NCBI GenBank assembly: GCA_009840625.1
Contig: VXNJ01000001.1
Location: 124,001-188,000, forward strand
Length of the DNA: 64,000 nt
DNA from: Chloroflexota bacterium
GTDB lineage: Bacteria > Chloroflexota > UBA11872 > VXNJ01
Direction: 5' to 3'
Every line of letters starts with the position of its first letter. Position 1 is the stretch's first letter. A program made the translations under genes and the position numbers. This document shows, one piece after another, positions 16,935 to 25,417 of this stretch. Under the pieces are notes generated by a model. That model was not told where the DNA came from, did not search any database, and saw only the letters and a program-made list of their open reading frames with translations.

Positions 16935-17839
16935 CCGGTAACCGGCGGCCGCCGGATCAGGAACTCAATCTCTCCCGCCCCGCCCGCGCGCCCGGGACCG
17001 GCGTCGGCGCCGGGGGAGGTGAGGATCTCCCGTATCCCTTCGGCGAAACTGACCTCGGAGTCATCCTCCGGGCAATACCCCAAGTACTTGCGGGCGCTTT
17101 CCAGCGACCAGAAAGCGCGTGTATTGTCGGAAATCCCGTAAACGACCTGCCAGGGTATTTCGTGCTCGTTTTCGATGGCCGGCGCCTCAATCGCCCGGCG
17201 GATGAGCTGGGTCAGGTCGCGGGGCGACAAGTACGCGCCCAGATCGCGCTTGTAGCCCCTGGGGTTGTCGGGGAAGTCCTCGGTCCGGATTTCCCGCGGG
17301 GCGCCGATGCGCACCATCACAACCTCCAGCTTGCGTCCGAAAACCCCGCTGGCGAATACGAATCCAATGTGCTCGTAGGTCGCCTTGGCCCAACCGTAGA
17401 AGTTGTCGGACAGCGGGAGCCGGTATGGGTCCAGGTTTTCCAGCTTGCGTTCGTGGATGAGGTTGTGCTCGTACCAGTCGGCGGCGTGGTTGGAGCTGGC
17501 CATGACCACCCTTTTGACGCCCGCTTCGTAGGCCGAACGAAACACGTTGTAGGCCATGGCCACGTTCACCTGTTCGTCGAAGAAATCGTCCAGCAGGTCC
17601 CAGCGCCGGCGCTTGTAACCCAGGTGTACAACGGCGTCTTGGCCTTCAAATAACCGCGCGTATTGACTCCGATCAGCTACGGTCAGGTCGGAAATCTCAA
17701 CCCCATCGACCGTGCGGCCGTCGCGATCGGTGTCGACGACATCGGTCAGGGTCAGATCAAAGCGCTGACGGAAGGCTGGCAGGAGCTGTCCGGCGACGTA
17801 TCCGGCAGCACCGGTCAGTAAAACCTTGCGATCTTGCAT
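16931..17839 (-). CDS. NAD-dependent epimerase/dehydratase family protein (uronate-dehydrogenase-like)
   Basis: A 302-residue extended-SDR enzyme: nucleotide loop L-L-T-G-A-A-G-Y-V-A-G near residue 7, substrate-site Ser in M-A-S-S-N-H, and the catalytic Tyr and Lys in F-Y-G-W-A-K. The S-S-N-H motif and the short N-terminal V-T-D-V-V-D segment recall uronate dehydrogenases that oxidise galacturonate or glucuronate, but the exact sugar is unproven. The ATG at 17839 has AGGAGG seven bases upstream. It is convergent with mscS; the stop codons TAA (plus, 16932-16934) and TAG (minus, 16933-16931) share two bases. Confidence 0.9.
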   Translation of the reverse strand: MQDRKVLLTGAAGYVAGQLLPAFRQRFDLTLTDVVDTDRDGRTVDGVEISDLTVADRSQYARLFEGQDAVVHLGYKRRRWDLLDDFFDEQVNVAMAYNVFRSAYEAGVKRVVMASSNHAADWYEHNLIHERKLENLDPYRLPLSDNFYGWAKATYEHIGFVFASGVFGRKLEVVMVRIGAPREIRTEDFPDNPRGYKRDLGAYLSPRDLTQLIRRAIEAPAIENEHEIPWQVVYGISDNTRAFWSLESARKYLGYCPEDDSEVSFAEGIREILTSPGADAGPGRAGGAGEIEFLIRRPPVTG

Positions 17840-18061
17840 TTGCGTGCCTCCTATTCCTCATTCATTAGAGCCTTGCCCGTTCGGCCGCGGCGGCGTTATT
17901 CCGAAAGCGACATCGAGATGACGGTTCAGTCCTTTGCAGCACAAGATTGCCGGCAGTGGTGGCGCCCCGGCGGAAGGCGCGACGGAAGCAATGGTCGCCT
18001 GAGGGATTGCGCCAGAATCGGGCCGACGATCGGGAGCTGCAGGACAGACGGAGGGATTGCC

Positions 18062-19126
18062 GTGAAGCGGTTGATGTTCGAGGGTCTCTACTCGTGGTCC
18101 GTGTTCGATGAGGAGAAGCAGTTCGATTTCAACGGACATCTGTGGGTGCGGCCGGAAGGCAACGTATTGATTGATCCGGTGCCGATGGGAGCGAGCGATC
18201 GGGCGCAACTGGCTGCACTGGGCGGCGCGACGACGATCGTGTTGACCAACCGGGATCATGACCGCGAGGCCGTCGAGTTCAAGGAGCAATTGGACGCCCA
18301 GCTGGTCGCGCACGCTGCGGAGGCGCCACATTTCGAGTTTCCGATCGACCGGACGGTGGCCGATGGCGAGGAGATCGTGCCGGACTTACGCGTGCTGCAC
18401 CTGGAGCACGGCAAGAGTGCGGGCGAGATTGCCCTGATCGGGTTAGGCGGGCAGGTTGCGTTCATCGGCGACTTTGTGTGGGGCTCGCCGGCCGGCGAGC
18501 TGAGCCTGGGGGCGCCGCAAAAGGTGTCCAATCACGCGCAGGCGTTGCTGCAGCTACGCAAGCTGCTCGCCATCCGCCCCCTCGACGCCCTCCTGCTCGG
18601 TGACGGGCATTCGATTTACACGGGTGCCCGCGAAGCACTGCTGATGTTGCTTGAGTCGCGCTCGGACATCTACATCAACCGAATCAACCTGGATGAGGTG
18701 GATTGGGATACGCGATCGGGTCCGGGGCCGTACCGCCTTGAGAGCAAGGACATTGATGCGCTTATCGGGGCGCGGCGGCTGGGGTACCAGTTGGTGCGGC
18801 TCGCGCCCGGCCGCGCAACCTATCCGCGACACTTCCACCACGTCGCCGAAGAGATGTTCTACGTCACGGACGGGACATGCACCCTTTTGACGGACCGCGG
18901 CGAATTCGCGGTGCGGGCGGGAGATTTCATCGCCGCACCCTCCGGCCCGCGCAGCGCCCACAAGTTCGTCAACAACGGCACGGCGCCCTGCACGATCCTG
19001 ATGCTGGGCACCGTCCCGACGGTGGACAACGTGGAGTACCCGGACTCGGGCAAGGTGAACGTGGGTGCGGTGCGCCGCCTATTCCGGTTGAAGGACGCGG
19101 TCGACTATTTCGATGGCGAGGCCTGA
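18062..19126 (+). CDS. metallo-beta-lactamase-like domain fused to a cupin domain
   Basis: A 354-residue two-domain cytoplasmic protein. Residues 1-215 follow a metallo-beta-lactamase-like layout: V-L-I-D-P-V-P near 40, T-N-R-D-H-D-R at the usual H-x-H-x-D-H position, L-E-H-G-K-S-A-G-E, F-I-G-D and L-L-G-D-G-H. The first histidines of the canonical metal motif are missing (N-R-D-H), so only part of the binuclear site is kept. Residues 245-330 form a cupin with P-R-H-F-H-H-V-A-E-E and P-S-G-P-R-S-A-H-K. GTG 18062 is chosen for GGAGGG six bases before it; an open frame upstream looks like leader. The substrate is unknown; the fusion suggests sensing or processing of one small molecule. Confidence 0.85.
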   Translation: MKRLMFEGLYSWSVFDEEKQFDFNGHLWVRPEGNVLIDPVPMGASDRAQLAALGGATTIVLTNRDHDREAVEFKEQLDAQLVAHAAEAPHFEFPIDRTVADGEEIVPDLRVLHLEHGKSAGEIALIGLGGQVAFIGDFVWGSPAGELSLGAPQKVSNHAQALLQLRKLLAIRPLDALLLGDGHSIYTGAREALLMLLESRSDIYINRINLDEVDWDTRSGPGPYRLESKDIDALIGARRLGYQLVRLAPGRATYPRHFHHVAEEMFYVTDGTCTLLTDRGEFAVRAGDFIAAPSGPRSAHKFVNNGTAPCTILMLGTVPTVDNVEYPDSGKVNVGAVRRLFRLKDAVDYFDGEA

Positions 19127-19270
19127 TGCGGCTTGGTGCGACTCGACGGCCGGAAGCATGTCCGGGACGCCAGCGGTCCGGAAATGAGAATCAGGCAGCC
19201 GGTCCGCGCATTTAGCGTCGTGTCGGCGCGTCCCATTCAGCCGATAGGGCTTCCGATAGGCAGGTGACCC

Positions 19271-19588
19271 TTGTACGTGATAATCGCCCCCGTTCAAATC
19301 AAACCGGGGTCCAAGGACGAATTCGTCGAAGCCATCATTGGCGATGCGGTGGGGTCCGTCAACGATGAACCGGGTTGTCACCGATTCGACGTGATCCAGG
19401 ACGGCGAAGACGAAAACCGGGTCTGGCTGTATGAGATCTACGACGACGAAGCCGCCTTCAAGGCCCACCTGGAGACGCCGCACTTCATCAAATTCCGCGA
19501 TGCCACCGCCGACATCATCGTCGACGGCCTGCAGGGGGCGGCGCTGGGCAGCACCAACATATGGCCGACCGACGAGAACTGGAAGTAG
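19271..19588 (+). CDS. antibiotic-biosynthesis-monooxygenase (ABM) domain protein
   Basis: A 105-residue protein of the dimeric ferredoxin-like ABM superfamily, close to LsrG/YgiN-type quinol or isomerase-like members: V-I-I-A-P-V-Q-I-K-P-G at the start, N-D-E-P-G-C-H-R-F-D-V in the middle, and the characteristic E-I-Y-D-D-E-A-A-F-K-A-H followed by P-H-F. These cofactor-free small enzymes oxidise or isomerise compact substrates; the true activity is unknown. TTG 19271 is preceded by AGGTGA; GTG 19277 is an alternative. It appears monocistronic, 145 bases after the fusion protein. Confidence 0.87.
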   Translation: MYVIIAPVQIKPGSKDEFVEAIIGDAVGSVNDEPGCHRFDVIQDGEDENRVWLYEIYDDEAAFKAHLETPHFIKFRDATADIIVDGLQGAALGSTNIWPTDENWK

Positions 19589-19726
19589 CCGATTCCGGGC
19601 CGGTAGATTCCGAAATCAGCCGAACAAGACCCGGGCCTTAACGCGGTTCCGGAGTCCTGGCCCGGCGATTCCTCCCGATTGAGGCCCGAACCTCCGCCAG
19701 GGGCGGATGACCGGGACCGGCAGACC

Positions 19727-20284
19727 ATGGCGGAACCATTGCAATTCCGCGCAGTCGGGCCAGGGAACTGGCCCGACCTGGCGCGCCTGTTCGAAGCCCG
19801 CGGGGGACCCAAGTACTGCTGGTGCACCCTTTGGCGGCCGGGGAGAAAGTCGGACCGCCAGGACCCGGCCTGCAAACGCTCCGTACTGCGCCGGGCGGTC
19901 CTGGGCGGCACGCCGGTCGGATTGCTGGCATATTCCGGTCCCGAACCGGTCGGCTGGTGTTCGGTCGCGCCGCGAGAAACATTTCGCGATCTAGGGGGCG
20001 GCGCTTACGCGGCCGGAATAAGCGTCTGGGCGGTGGTCTGCTTTTTCGTGCCGCGGCCCATGCGCCGCCAGCGGATCCAGGCCCGGCTCCTCAACGCCGC
20101 CTGCGAGCTGGCGACCGAGGCCGGAGCCGACGTGATCGAGGGTTATCCGGTGGACCCAGGGTCACCAAGTTATAGGTTCATGGGGCTGGTGCCCACTTTT
20201 CGGGCGGCCGGTTTTGAGGAGTTCGGACGGATCGGCAAACGCCGTCACGCCATGCGGCGCTGGCTGGGGGCCGCGCGAGGGTAG
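19727..20284 (+). CDS. GNAT-like N-acetyltransferase
   Basis: A 185-residue protein resembling the GNAT acetyltransferase subgroup with the C-W-C motif (K-Y-C-W-C-T-L-W-R near residue 30) and the strand P-V-G-L-L-A-Y followed by P-V-G-W-C-S-V-A-P-R. The acetyl-CoA binding turn appears as R-R-Q-R-I-Q-A-R-L-L, a reduced form of the R-x-x-G-x-A loop, and is followed by A-D-V-I-E-G-Y-P-V-D. ATG 19727 fits the fold start; a TTG 48 bases earlier is open but adds Pro-rich leader. The substrate is unknown. It is convergent with a small membrane-protein gene. Confidence 0.8.
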   Translation: MAEPLQFRAVGPGNWPDLARLFEARGGPKYCWCTLWRPGRKSDRQDPACKRSVLRRAVLGGTPVGLLAYSGPEPVGWCSVAPRETFRDLGGGAYAAGISVWAVVCFFVPRPMRRQRIQARLLNAACELATEAGADVIEGYPVDPGSPSYRFMGLVPTFRAAGFEEFGRIGKRRHAMRRWLGAARG

Positions 20285-20399
20285 GGAGTCCCCGTCGGGT
20301 GGGCCAGGCGGAGCGCCCGCCGATTGCACGGGCGATACCTATCGCCGACTACCCCCTGCTCGGATTGCCAAGCCCCGGGGCGATCGACCACCATGGGAT

Positions 20400-20780
20400 T
20401 TAACCGAACCAGATTCCCAGGTACTTGGTAAGCCAGAAAAGCGCCACATAGGTGATGACGGCGGTTACCGGAAGCGTCGCGAGCGCGATCCAGTGGCGCC
20501 GCGCGCCGCCAAGCGAGCATGAATTTCTTCTACGGAGGTAGATCAAGACCGCCAAAGCGGCGACCAGGAGGCCGGCCCCCCGGAAATACCACCCGTACTC
20601 GTAATACAGCGTGTCCCCCAGGGAGATTGCCTCGACCGCGGTCAAGACACCCAGCAGAACCATGAGGACTGGCGACACGCAGCACATGATGGCGGTCACG
20701 CCGGCCAGCAGGCCCATTCCCAGGCCAGAGCGCAGGTTGGCGTGGCGGCGACTCCGGCCCGCGTCCGGATGTGAAGTCAA
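20400..20780 (-). CDS. small three-helix membrane protein with vicinal cysteines (MerT-like layout)
   Basis: A 126-residue membrane protein with three predicted transmembrane helices: about 22-45 (containing I-M-C-C-V-S-P-V-L), 62-82, and 95-120. The Cys-Cys pair at the start of the first helix and the overall size resemble mercuric transport proteins of the MerT type, which move metal ions across the inner membrane, but the second cysteine pair of MerT is reduced to one Cys (N-S-C-S-L). No mer regulator or reductase is nearby. The start is TTG 20780 with a weak site; a shorter start just before G-L-L-A-G is possible. Function is unassigned. Confidence 0.7.
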   Translation of the reverse strand: MTSHPDAGRSRRHANLRSGLGMGLLAGVTAIMCCVSPVLMVLLGVLTAVEAISLGDTLYYEYGWYFRGAGLLVAALAVLIYLRRRNSCSLGGARRHWIALATLPVTAVITYVALFWLTKYLGIWFG

Positions 20781-20890
20781 CGAATCGCGCCGGATTCGAT
20801 CGACGGGATATCCACGAACGAGGGTGCCGTCGCGGTCCGCGGGCTCCGGTTTGGGACCCTAGCCATCCGGGTTCACGGCGGGTGCCCGGT

Positions 20891-21673
20891 TCATCGTGGT
20901 GAAGGTGGGCCGGGCGGCCCCGGAATCAGCAGGTTGGTGGCGGCCACGTATTGCCGATAGGCGGGGTCCTGGCCCCATTTGCGCTTGGCGCTCTTTTCCA
21001 GTTGCGGAATCCCGGTTCCGAACCTGAGCAAACCGACCAAGGTGATCGGGCCAATCGCGCCCAGCCAGGACCAACCGCTCAGATCCGCGGCGACGAAGAT
21101 GAATACGCCCCACCAGAGGACCAGTTCCCCGAAATAATTCGGGTGCCGGCTCCAGCGCCAGAGCCCGTGCGCCACCCATCCCTGGGCTCGATCTGGATTG
21201 CGCTTGTGGGCAAATTTCTGGGCATCGGCGATCGATTCCAAAGCCAGGCCGACCACCCAGATCGCCAGCCCCAGCCAATGGACTGGGCCCAGGCGATCGG
21301 GTACATGCCAGGCGAACCAGACCGTCACCGGCAGCATCAGCACCCACACGAACAGGCCCTGCAACGCCCAGAAAGCCAAGAACTTTCGCAGGTCCCCGCG
21401 CATCCGGTCGAATCGCGGATCGTGTCCCATCAGCAGGATTCGGCGCACCAGGTAAGCGGCCAACCGCACCGCCCAGGCCACGACCATTGCCGTCAAGACG
21501 ATCTGCGCCCAACCGTCGGCGCCGGTTTGCAGCAGCAGGAACGCCGCCAGGGCGATGAAGCTGAGGCTGTATGAAAGGTCGGTTACCTTGTCCGACCGAA
21601 AACCGGCGGCGAATGCAAAGAAAAACGCCTGGATCGCCAGGCTGAGCGCGAGCGTCGCCAGTAGGTACGTCAA
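20891..21673 (-). CDS. DUF1295 membrane protein (steroid-reductase-like)
   Basis: A 260-residue polytopic membrane protein of the DUF1295 family, distantly related to isoprenylcysteine methyltransferases and 3-oxo-5-alpha-steroid 4-dehydrogenases. The family signature L-W-R-W-S-R-H-P-N-Y-F-G-E-L lies near residue 180, followed by W-W-G-V-F-I. About seven hydrophobic segments are visible. Family members are often found beside CFA-type methyltransferase and DUF1365 genes, and here that cassette starts divergently 338 bases away, so a part in membrane-lipid modification is likely but unproven. The start is TTG 21673 with a weak ribosome binding site. Confidence 0.88.
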   Translation of the reverse strand: MTYLLATLALSLAIQAFFFAFAAGFRSDKVTDLSYSLSFIALAAFLLLQTGADGWAQIVLTAMVVAWAVRLAAYLVRRILLMGHDPRFDRMRGDLRKFLAFWALQGLFVWVLMLPVTVWFAWHVPDRLGPVHWLGLAIWVVGLALESIADAQKFAHKRNPDRAQGWVAHGLWRWSRHPNYFGELVLWWGVFIFVAADLSGWSWLGAIGPITLVGLLRFGTGIPQLEKSAKRKWGQDPAYRQYVAATNLLIPGPPGPPSPR

Positions 21674-22011
21674 TGCCGTCTGCGCAATTGCCGGCCGGCC
21701 GAACCGCCGGGCGCCGTGACCCGGTCCGAGCGCTTCGGCAATCCATCCGCCCGAACAAATGATCCGTAGTACATATCAGTTTCGGATACGAACCGGACCC
21801 GTTAAGGGATCGAACGGGTGGGCCTACCGGCCGGCCCGGCCGCAGTCACGCGACGGTCAGCTGGATTCGCGCGGGATCGGTCGGCCTGTGCTGCCTGGGC
21901 GCGCCGGCCGGAGTTCCAATTCGGATGGTTTCAGAGCCCGGACGCGGGCGAGGTCGCACGCGCGCGCACGGGCCGGATTGCGGGCGGATTCCCGCCCTGA
22001 CGGAGCAGCCA
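21674..22011. other. divergent intergenic region of the lipid cassette, no gene seen
   Basis: 338 bases between DUF1295 (minus) and the FAD oxidoreductase (plus). An A/T-richer patch near 21755-21785 is the most likely promoter area. An open frame runs through the last 90 bases into the oxidoreductase but lacks family similarity. No ECF-type operator could be identified by eye. Confidence 0.45.
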
Positions 22012-23256
22012 TTGCGCATTGCAATCATCGGATCCGGAATCGCCGGCCTGACCGTCGCCCACCGCCTGCATTCGCGCCACCGGATCTCGGTTTTCGAGCG
22101 ACGACCCAGGATCGGCGGGCACGTGCATACCGTCTCTGCCAAGCTCCAGGGAAAGGTCTACCGCGTCGACACCGGGTTCATCGTCTACAGCGAAGAAACC
22201 TTTCCAAATTTCTCGCGCCTCCTACGGCAGTTGGCAGTACCCACCCGGGAAACCGAGATGAGCTTCAGCGTCCGCCATGATCGCAGCGGGGTCGAGTACA
22301 GCGGCGCCTCGCTGAACGGCCTCTTCAGCCAGCGCAGCAACCTCCTGCGGCCGGCCTTCCTGCGCATGCTCTACGACATCAACCGCTTCAGTCGTGAATT
22401 CAACTCGCCGGGACGCTGGCCCGACATCGGCGACGGCCCGATCGTCCAGTTCCTGGCCGACCGCGGATACCGACCCGAATTCCTGGAGCATTACCTGGTG
22501 CCGCTGGGCTCGGCGTTGTGGTCGGCTCCGCCGGCGGCGTTTCGCCGTTATCCCGCCAGCTTTGTGATCCGGTTCCTGCGCAACAACCGCCTGTTGCAGA
22601 CCGGGCGCAGACCCCGCTACCGATTCATCGCAGCCGGCTCCGCCAATTACCTGGACGAGCTGACAACCCTATTCAAGGACCGGATCCGGGTCGGGTGCGG
22701 GGTCCACCGGGTACGCCGCCGCCAGAAGTATGTTGAAGTTGATGCTGCGGGCGGTGGTCGGGAACAGTTCGACCAGGTCGTGATCGCCTGTCACGCCGAC
22801 GAAGCGCTGGATCTGCTGGAGGACCCGGACGAAACCGAAAGAGAACTCTTGGGGCAGTTTCCTTACCAGGCCAACTCGGTCCTTTTGCACACCGATCCGT
22901 CGGTCTTGCCGCGAAACCGCCGAACCTGGGCAAGTTGGAATGTTCACGCTCCGCCGGTCGATCAGGACAGCGTTCGAATCACTTACAACATGAACATCCT
23001 GCAAAAAATTCCCGGCCCGCACGTCTTCAACGTCACGCTAAACGACCAGGGAAGCATTCCCGCCGACAAAATCCTGGGTCGATTCACCTACCGGCATCCG
23101 CAGTACGGTCCCGGTTCGGAGCGGGCCCAGAGCCGCCACCGCGAGTTGATCGGGCGCCGCCGTACTTCCTTCTGCGGGGCCTACTGGGGGTTCGGGTTCC
23201 ACGAAGACGCGGTCAACAGCGCCCTGGCGGTCGCGAACGTCCTGGCGCGGGAATGA
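22012..23256 (+). CDS. FAD-dependent amine-oxidase-like oxidoreductase of the DUF1365/CFA cassette
   Basis: A 414-residue flavoprotein. The dinucleotide motif I-I-G-S-G-I-A-G-L-T begins at residue 5, followed by the amine-oxidase signature R-P-R-I-G-G-H-V-H-T, where the canonical G-G-R is G-G-H, as in the cassette-specific group. The C-terminal flavin-binding segment is F-C-G-A-Y-W-G-F-G-F-H-E-D. TTG 22012 has GGAG six bases upstream. The gene overlaps the next by ATGA, so it is translationally coupled to DUF1365 and the methyltransferase. In other bacteria this set is linked to modification of unsaturated membrane lipids, sometimes under oxidative-stress control; a desaturase-like or oxidase role here is inference. 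Confidence 0.9.
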   Translation: MRIAIIGSGIAGLTVAHRLHSRHRISVFERRPRIGGHVHTVSAKLQGKVYRVDTGFIVYSEETFPNFSRLLRQLAVPTRETEMSFSVRHDRSGVEYSGASLNGLFSQRSNLLRPAFLRMLYDINRFSREFNSPGRWPDIGDGPIVQFLADRGYRPEFLEHYLVPLGSALWSAPPAAFRRYPASFVIRFLRNNRLLQTGRRPRYRFIAAGSANYLDELTTLFKDRIRVGCGVHRVRRRQKYVEVDAAGGGREQFDQVVIACHADEALDLLEDPDETERELLGQFPYQANSVLLHTDPSVLPRNRRTWASWNVHAPPVDQDSVRITYNMNILQKIPGPHVFNVTLNDQGSIPADKILGRFTYRHPQYGPGSERAQSRHRELIGRRRTSFCGAYWGFGFHEDAVNSALAVANVLARE

Positions 23257-24086
23257 CCGCGATGAATAGCTGCATATACGAAGGCGTAGTCCGGCATGCC
23301 CGCCACCGGCCGGTGCGGCACAAGTTCTCATTCCGGCTGTTCCTGCTGTACCTGGACCTGGAGGAAATCGACGCGGTGTTCGCCGATCGCCTGTTCTGGT
23401 CCGCGAATCGCCCCGCGCCGGCCCGCTTCCGGCGGGGCGACCACCTGGGCGACCCCGACCTGCCGCTGGACGAAGCGGTGCGCAGGCTGGTACGGGACCG
23501 GACCGGCAGTCGGCCCGGCGGGCCGGTGCGATTGCTGACGCACCTTAGTTATTTCGGCTACTGCTTCAACCCGATCAGCATCTATTTCTGCTTCGCCCCG
23601 GATGGATCGGCGATTGATTTCCTGGTTTTGGAGGTAAGCAACACGCCCTGGAGGGAACGCCACTGCTACGTCCTGGATACGCGCGGCCAAACCGGTAGGG
23701 TCCTGCTCCAAGACAACCAGAAGCAATTCCACGTATCCCCTTTCATGGGGATGCAGATGGGGTACCGCTGGGCGGTAGGTATTCCCGGGGAAGCGCTGGC
23801 CGTGAGCGTGCAGGGTTCGGATCCGGCCGGCGGGATGTTTGTTGCCGAAATGGAATTGGAGCGCGTTCCCATTCGCGGAGCGAGTCTGGCCCGCTGTCTG
23901 GTCAAGTACCCGTTCATCACCGGCCGGGTCCTGGCAGCGATTTATTGGCAAGCTTTCCGGCTCCTGCTCAAGGGAGCGCCGTTCTTTCCTCACCCGGGCA
24001 AGCGCACCGACAACCGAACTTCGGGCCATGCACCTCCCGCAAACGTTCGGAACCAGATTGAAAAGCGGACCGGCGGCCGCAATTGA
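23253..24086 (+). CDS. DUF1365 family protein
   Basis: A 277-residue DUF1365 protein. Typical elements are the opening Y-E-G-V-V-R-H-A-R-H-R-P, then H-K-F-S-F-R-L-F, the motif Y-F-G-Y-C-F-N-P-I-S-I-Y-F-C near residue 105, V-S-N-T-P-W-R-E-R-H and F-H-V-S-P-F-M-G-M. Biochemical function is not established; it nearly always accompanies the flavoprotein and the CFA-type methyltransferase. The start ATG 23253 overlaps the flavoprotein stop by ATGA (a second ATG at 23262 is possible), and the end overlaps the next gene by TTGA. This supports co-translation as one operon. Confidence 0.92.
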   Translation: MTAMNSCIYEGVVRHARHRPVRHKFSFRLFLLYLDLEEIDAVFADRLFWSANRPAPARFRRGDHLGDPDLPLDEAVRRLVRDRTGSRPGGPVRLLTHLSYFGYCFNPISIYFCFAPDGSAIDFLVLEVSNTPWRERHCYVLDTRGQTGRVLLQDNQKQFHVSPFMGMQMGYRWAVGIPGEALAVSVQGSDPAGGMFVAEMELERVPIRGASLARCLVKYPFITGRVLAAIYWQAFRLLLKGAPFFPHPGKRTDNRTSGHAPPANVRNQIEKRTGGRN

Positions 24087-25165
24087 TCGAATCCGGCCCG
24101 CGGCGCGATGCCTCGGAACGGTTGCTGGCCGCCGGGATCGCCGCCGCCGAGTCCGGGGCCCTGCCGGACCGGTTGCTGCGGTTTGCCGCGCGCCGGTTCT
24201 GCGAGCGCCGCCTGGCCTCGGCCGCACGCGGTTGGTCGCCGCTGTCGCTAGCGGACTGGAAAGGGCAGTTGAGCGACGGGCCGATCGCGCCCGAGCCAGC
24301 GTCCGCCAATCGCCAACACTACGAGGTCCCTACCGATTTTTTCAGCGCCGTGCTAGGACCGCGGCTCAAGTACAGCTGTTGCTTCTGGCCACCGGGAACG
24401 AACACCCTGGCCGAAGCGGAAGTGGCGGCTTTGGAGACCTACCGTTCGCGGGCCGGGATCCAGGACGGGATGCGGGTGCTGGACCTGGGGTGCGGATGGG
24501 GAGCGCTGGCGTTGTGGCTGGCAGAATCCTGCCCCGGAGTCCACGTCACCGCGGTTTCCAATTCCTCAACCCAGCAGGCCCACATCCGATCCCGGGCACG
24601 GACCCGGGGGTTGAAAAACGTCGAAGCGGTAGCCGCCGACGTGAATTCCTTCGATCCCGGGCGTCGGTTCGACCGCGTCGTGTCAATTGAGATGTTCGAG
24701 CACCTGCGCAATTACCGCGCCATGCTGGCCCGCATCAGGAGTTGGCTCAAGCCCGACGGACGCCTGTTCATCCATGTTTTTGCCCACAACCGGCTCACGT
24801 ACGGATTCGAACCCGGCGGCGCCGGCGATTGGGTCGCCCGCCATTTTTTCAGCGGCGGATTGATGCCCGGACGCGACCTGCTGCCGTGCTTTGGCGAAGA
24901 CTTCCAATTGGAGCGGGACTGGTGGTGGTCAGGGCGGCACTACCAGTTGACGGCCGAAGCCTGGCTGTCGCAGATGGATGCCGAGCAAGAAAAAGTGCTA
25001 CAGATTCTCTCGCGAACCCATGGGCAGGTTGAGGCCCGGCGCTGGTACCGCCGGTGGCGGCTGTTTTTCATTGCCTGCGCCGAGCAATGGGGTTTCTCGG
25101 GCGGAAACGAATGGGGCGTGGGCCACTATCTGCTCGCACCGCGATTCGATAACGCCGATTGCTAG
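24083..25165 (+). CDS. cyclopropane-fatty-acyl-phospholipid synthase-like SAM methyltransferase
   Basis: A 360-residue class I SAM methyltransferase of the CFA synthase/mycolic acid methyltransferase family. Visible features: N-R-Q-H-Y-E-V-P-T-D-F-F near residue 75, Y-S-C-C-F-W (the lipid-site segment Y-S-C-x-Y/F-F), SAM motif V-L-D-L-G-C-G-W-G, I-E-M-F-E-H-L containing the Glu that in family members helps hold bicarbonate, and W-W-W-S-G-R-H-Y near 275. It would transfer a methylene or methyl group from SAM to unsaturated acyl chains at the inner membrane face. The start is TTG 24083 in a TTGA overlap. It is the last gene of the cassette and may make a methylated rather than cyclopropane product. 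Confidence 0.92.
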   Translation: MIESGPRRDASERLLAAGIAAAESGALPDRLLRFAARRFCERRLASAARGWSPLSLADWKGQLSDGPIAPEPASANRQHYEVPTDFFSAVLGPRLKYSCCFWPPGTNTLAEAEVAALETYRSRAGIQDGMRVLDLGCGWGALALWLAESCPGVHVTAVSNSSTQQAHIRSRARTRGLKNVEAVAADVNSFDPGRRFDRVVSIEMFEHLRNYRAMLARIRSWLKPDGRLFIHVFAHNRLTYGFEPGGAGDWVARHFFSGGLMPGRDLLPCFGEDFQLERDWWWSGRHYQLTAEAWLSQMDAEQEKVLQILSRTHGQVEARRWYRRWRLFFIACAEQWGFSGGNEWGVGHYLLAPRFDNADC

Positions 25166-25173
25166 TCCCAATT

Positions 25174-25202
25174 CCGGCCGACCATGCATTCGCGGCGGCC
25201 GG
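25174..25202. terminator. bidirectional hairpin between convergent genes
   Basis: CCGGCCG (25174-25180) pairs with CGGCCGG (25196-25202) around a 15-base loop, nine bases after the methyltransferase stop and before the end of the convergent small membrane gene. No T-run follows, so the call rests on position and perfect pairing. Confidence 0.4.
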
Positions 25203-25219
25203 AGAGGTCCTGGGGCGGC

Positions 25220-25417
25220 CTACTCCTCCCGGGCCCGCCGCCGGACGCGATCGATCCAGAAAATGTTGCCGGCGACCAGGATGCCCGCGCCGATCCAGCA
25301 GATCGTGCCGAGCGTCGGATCATGCTGGAGACCCAGCCCAAGACCGAGATAAAAGAGGACGAACGCAATCGCGAACAATGCCACGTGGGCGCCCATTCGC
25401 AGACTCCGGGCAAGCAT
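25220..25417 (-). CDS. small two-helix membrane protein
   Basis: A 65-residue protein with two hydrophobic helices (about residues 9-27 and 36-55) and a basic C-terminus (D-R-V-R-R-R-A-R-E-E) that should lie in the cytoplasm. The ATG at 25417 is preceded by GGAGG five bases away, which supports a real gene; a longer upstream frame to 25678 has no such signal. I do not recognise a family. It lies convergent to the CFA-type methyltransferase and divergent from the sugar oxidoreductase, so its context gives no function. Confidence 0.65.
   Translation of the reverse strand: MLARSLRMGAHVALFAIAFVLFYLGLGLGLQHDPTLGTICWIGAGILVAGNIFWIDRVRRRAREE

Noticed and set aside
20331-20346. Short perfect inverted repeat GGCGATA/TATCGCC as a terminator
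   Set aside because: Only two bases separate the arms, giving at best a six-pair stem with a four-base loop and no T-run; too weak to list.
22935-23252. N-terminal extension of the DUF1365 protein
   Set aside because: The frame overlaps the C-terminal flavin-binding part of the FAD oxidoreductase; the ATGA overlap at 23253 is the expected coupled start.
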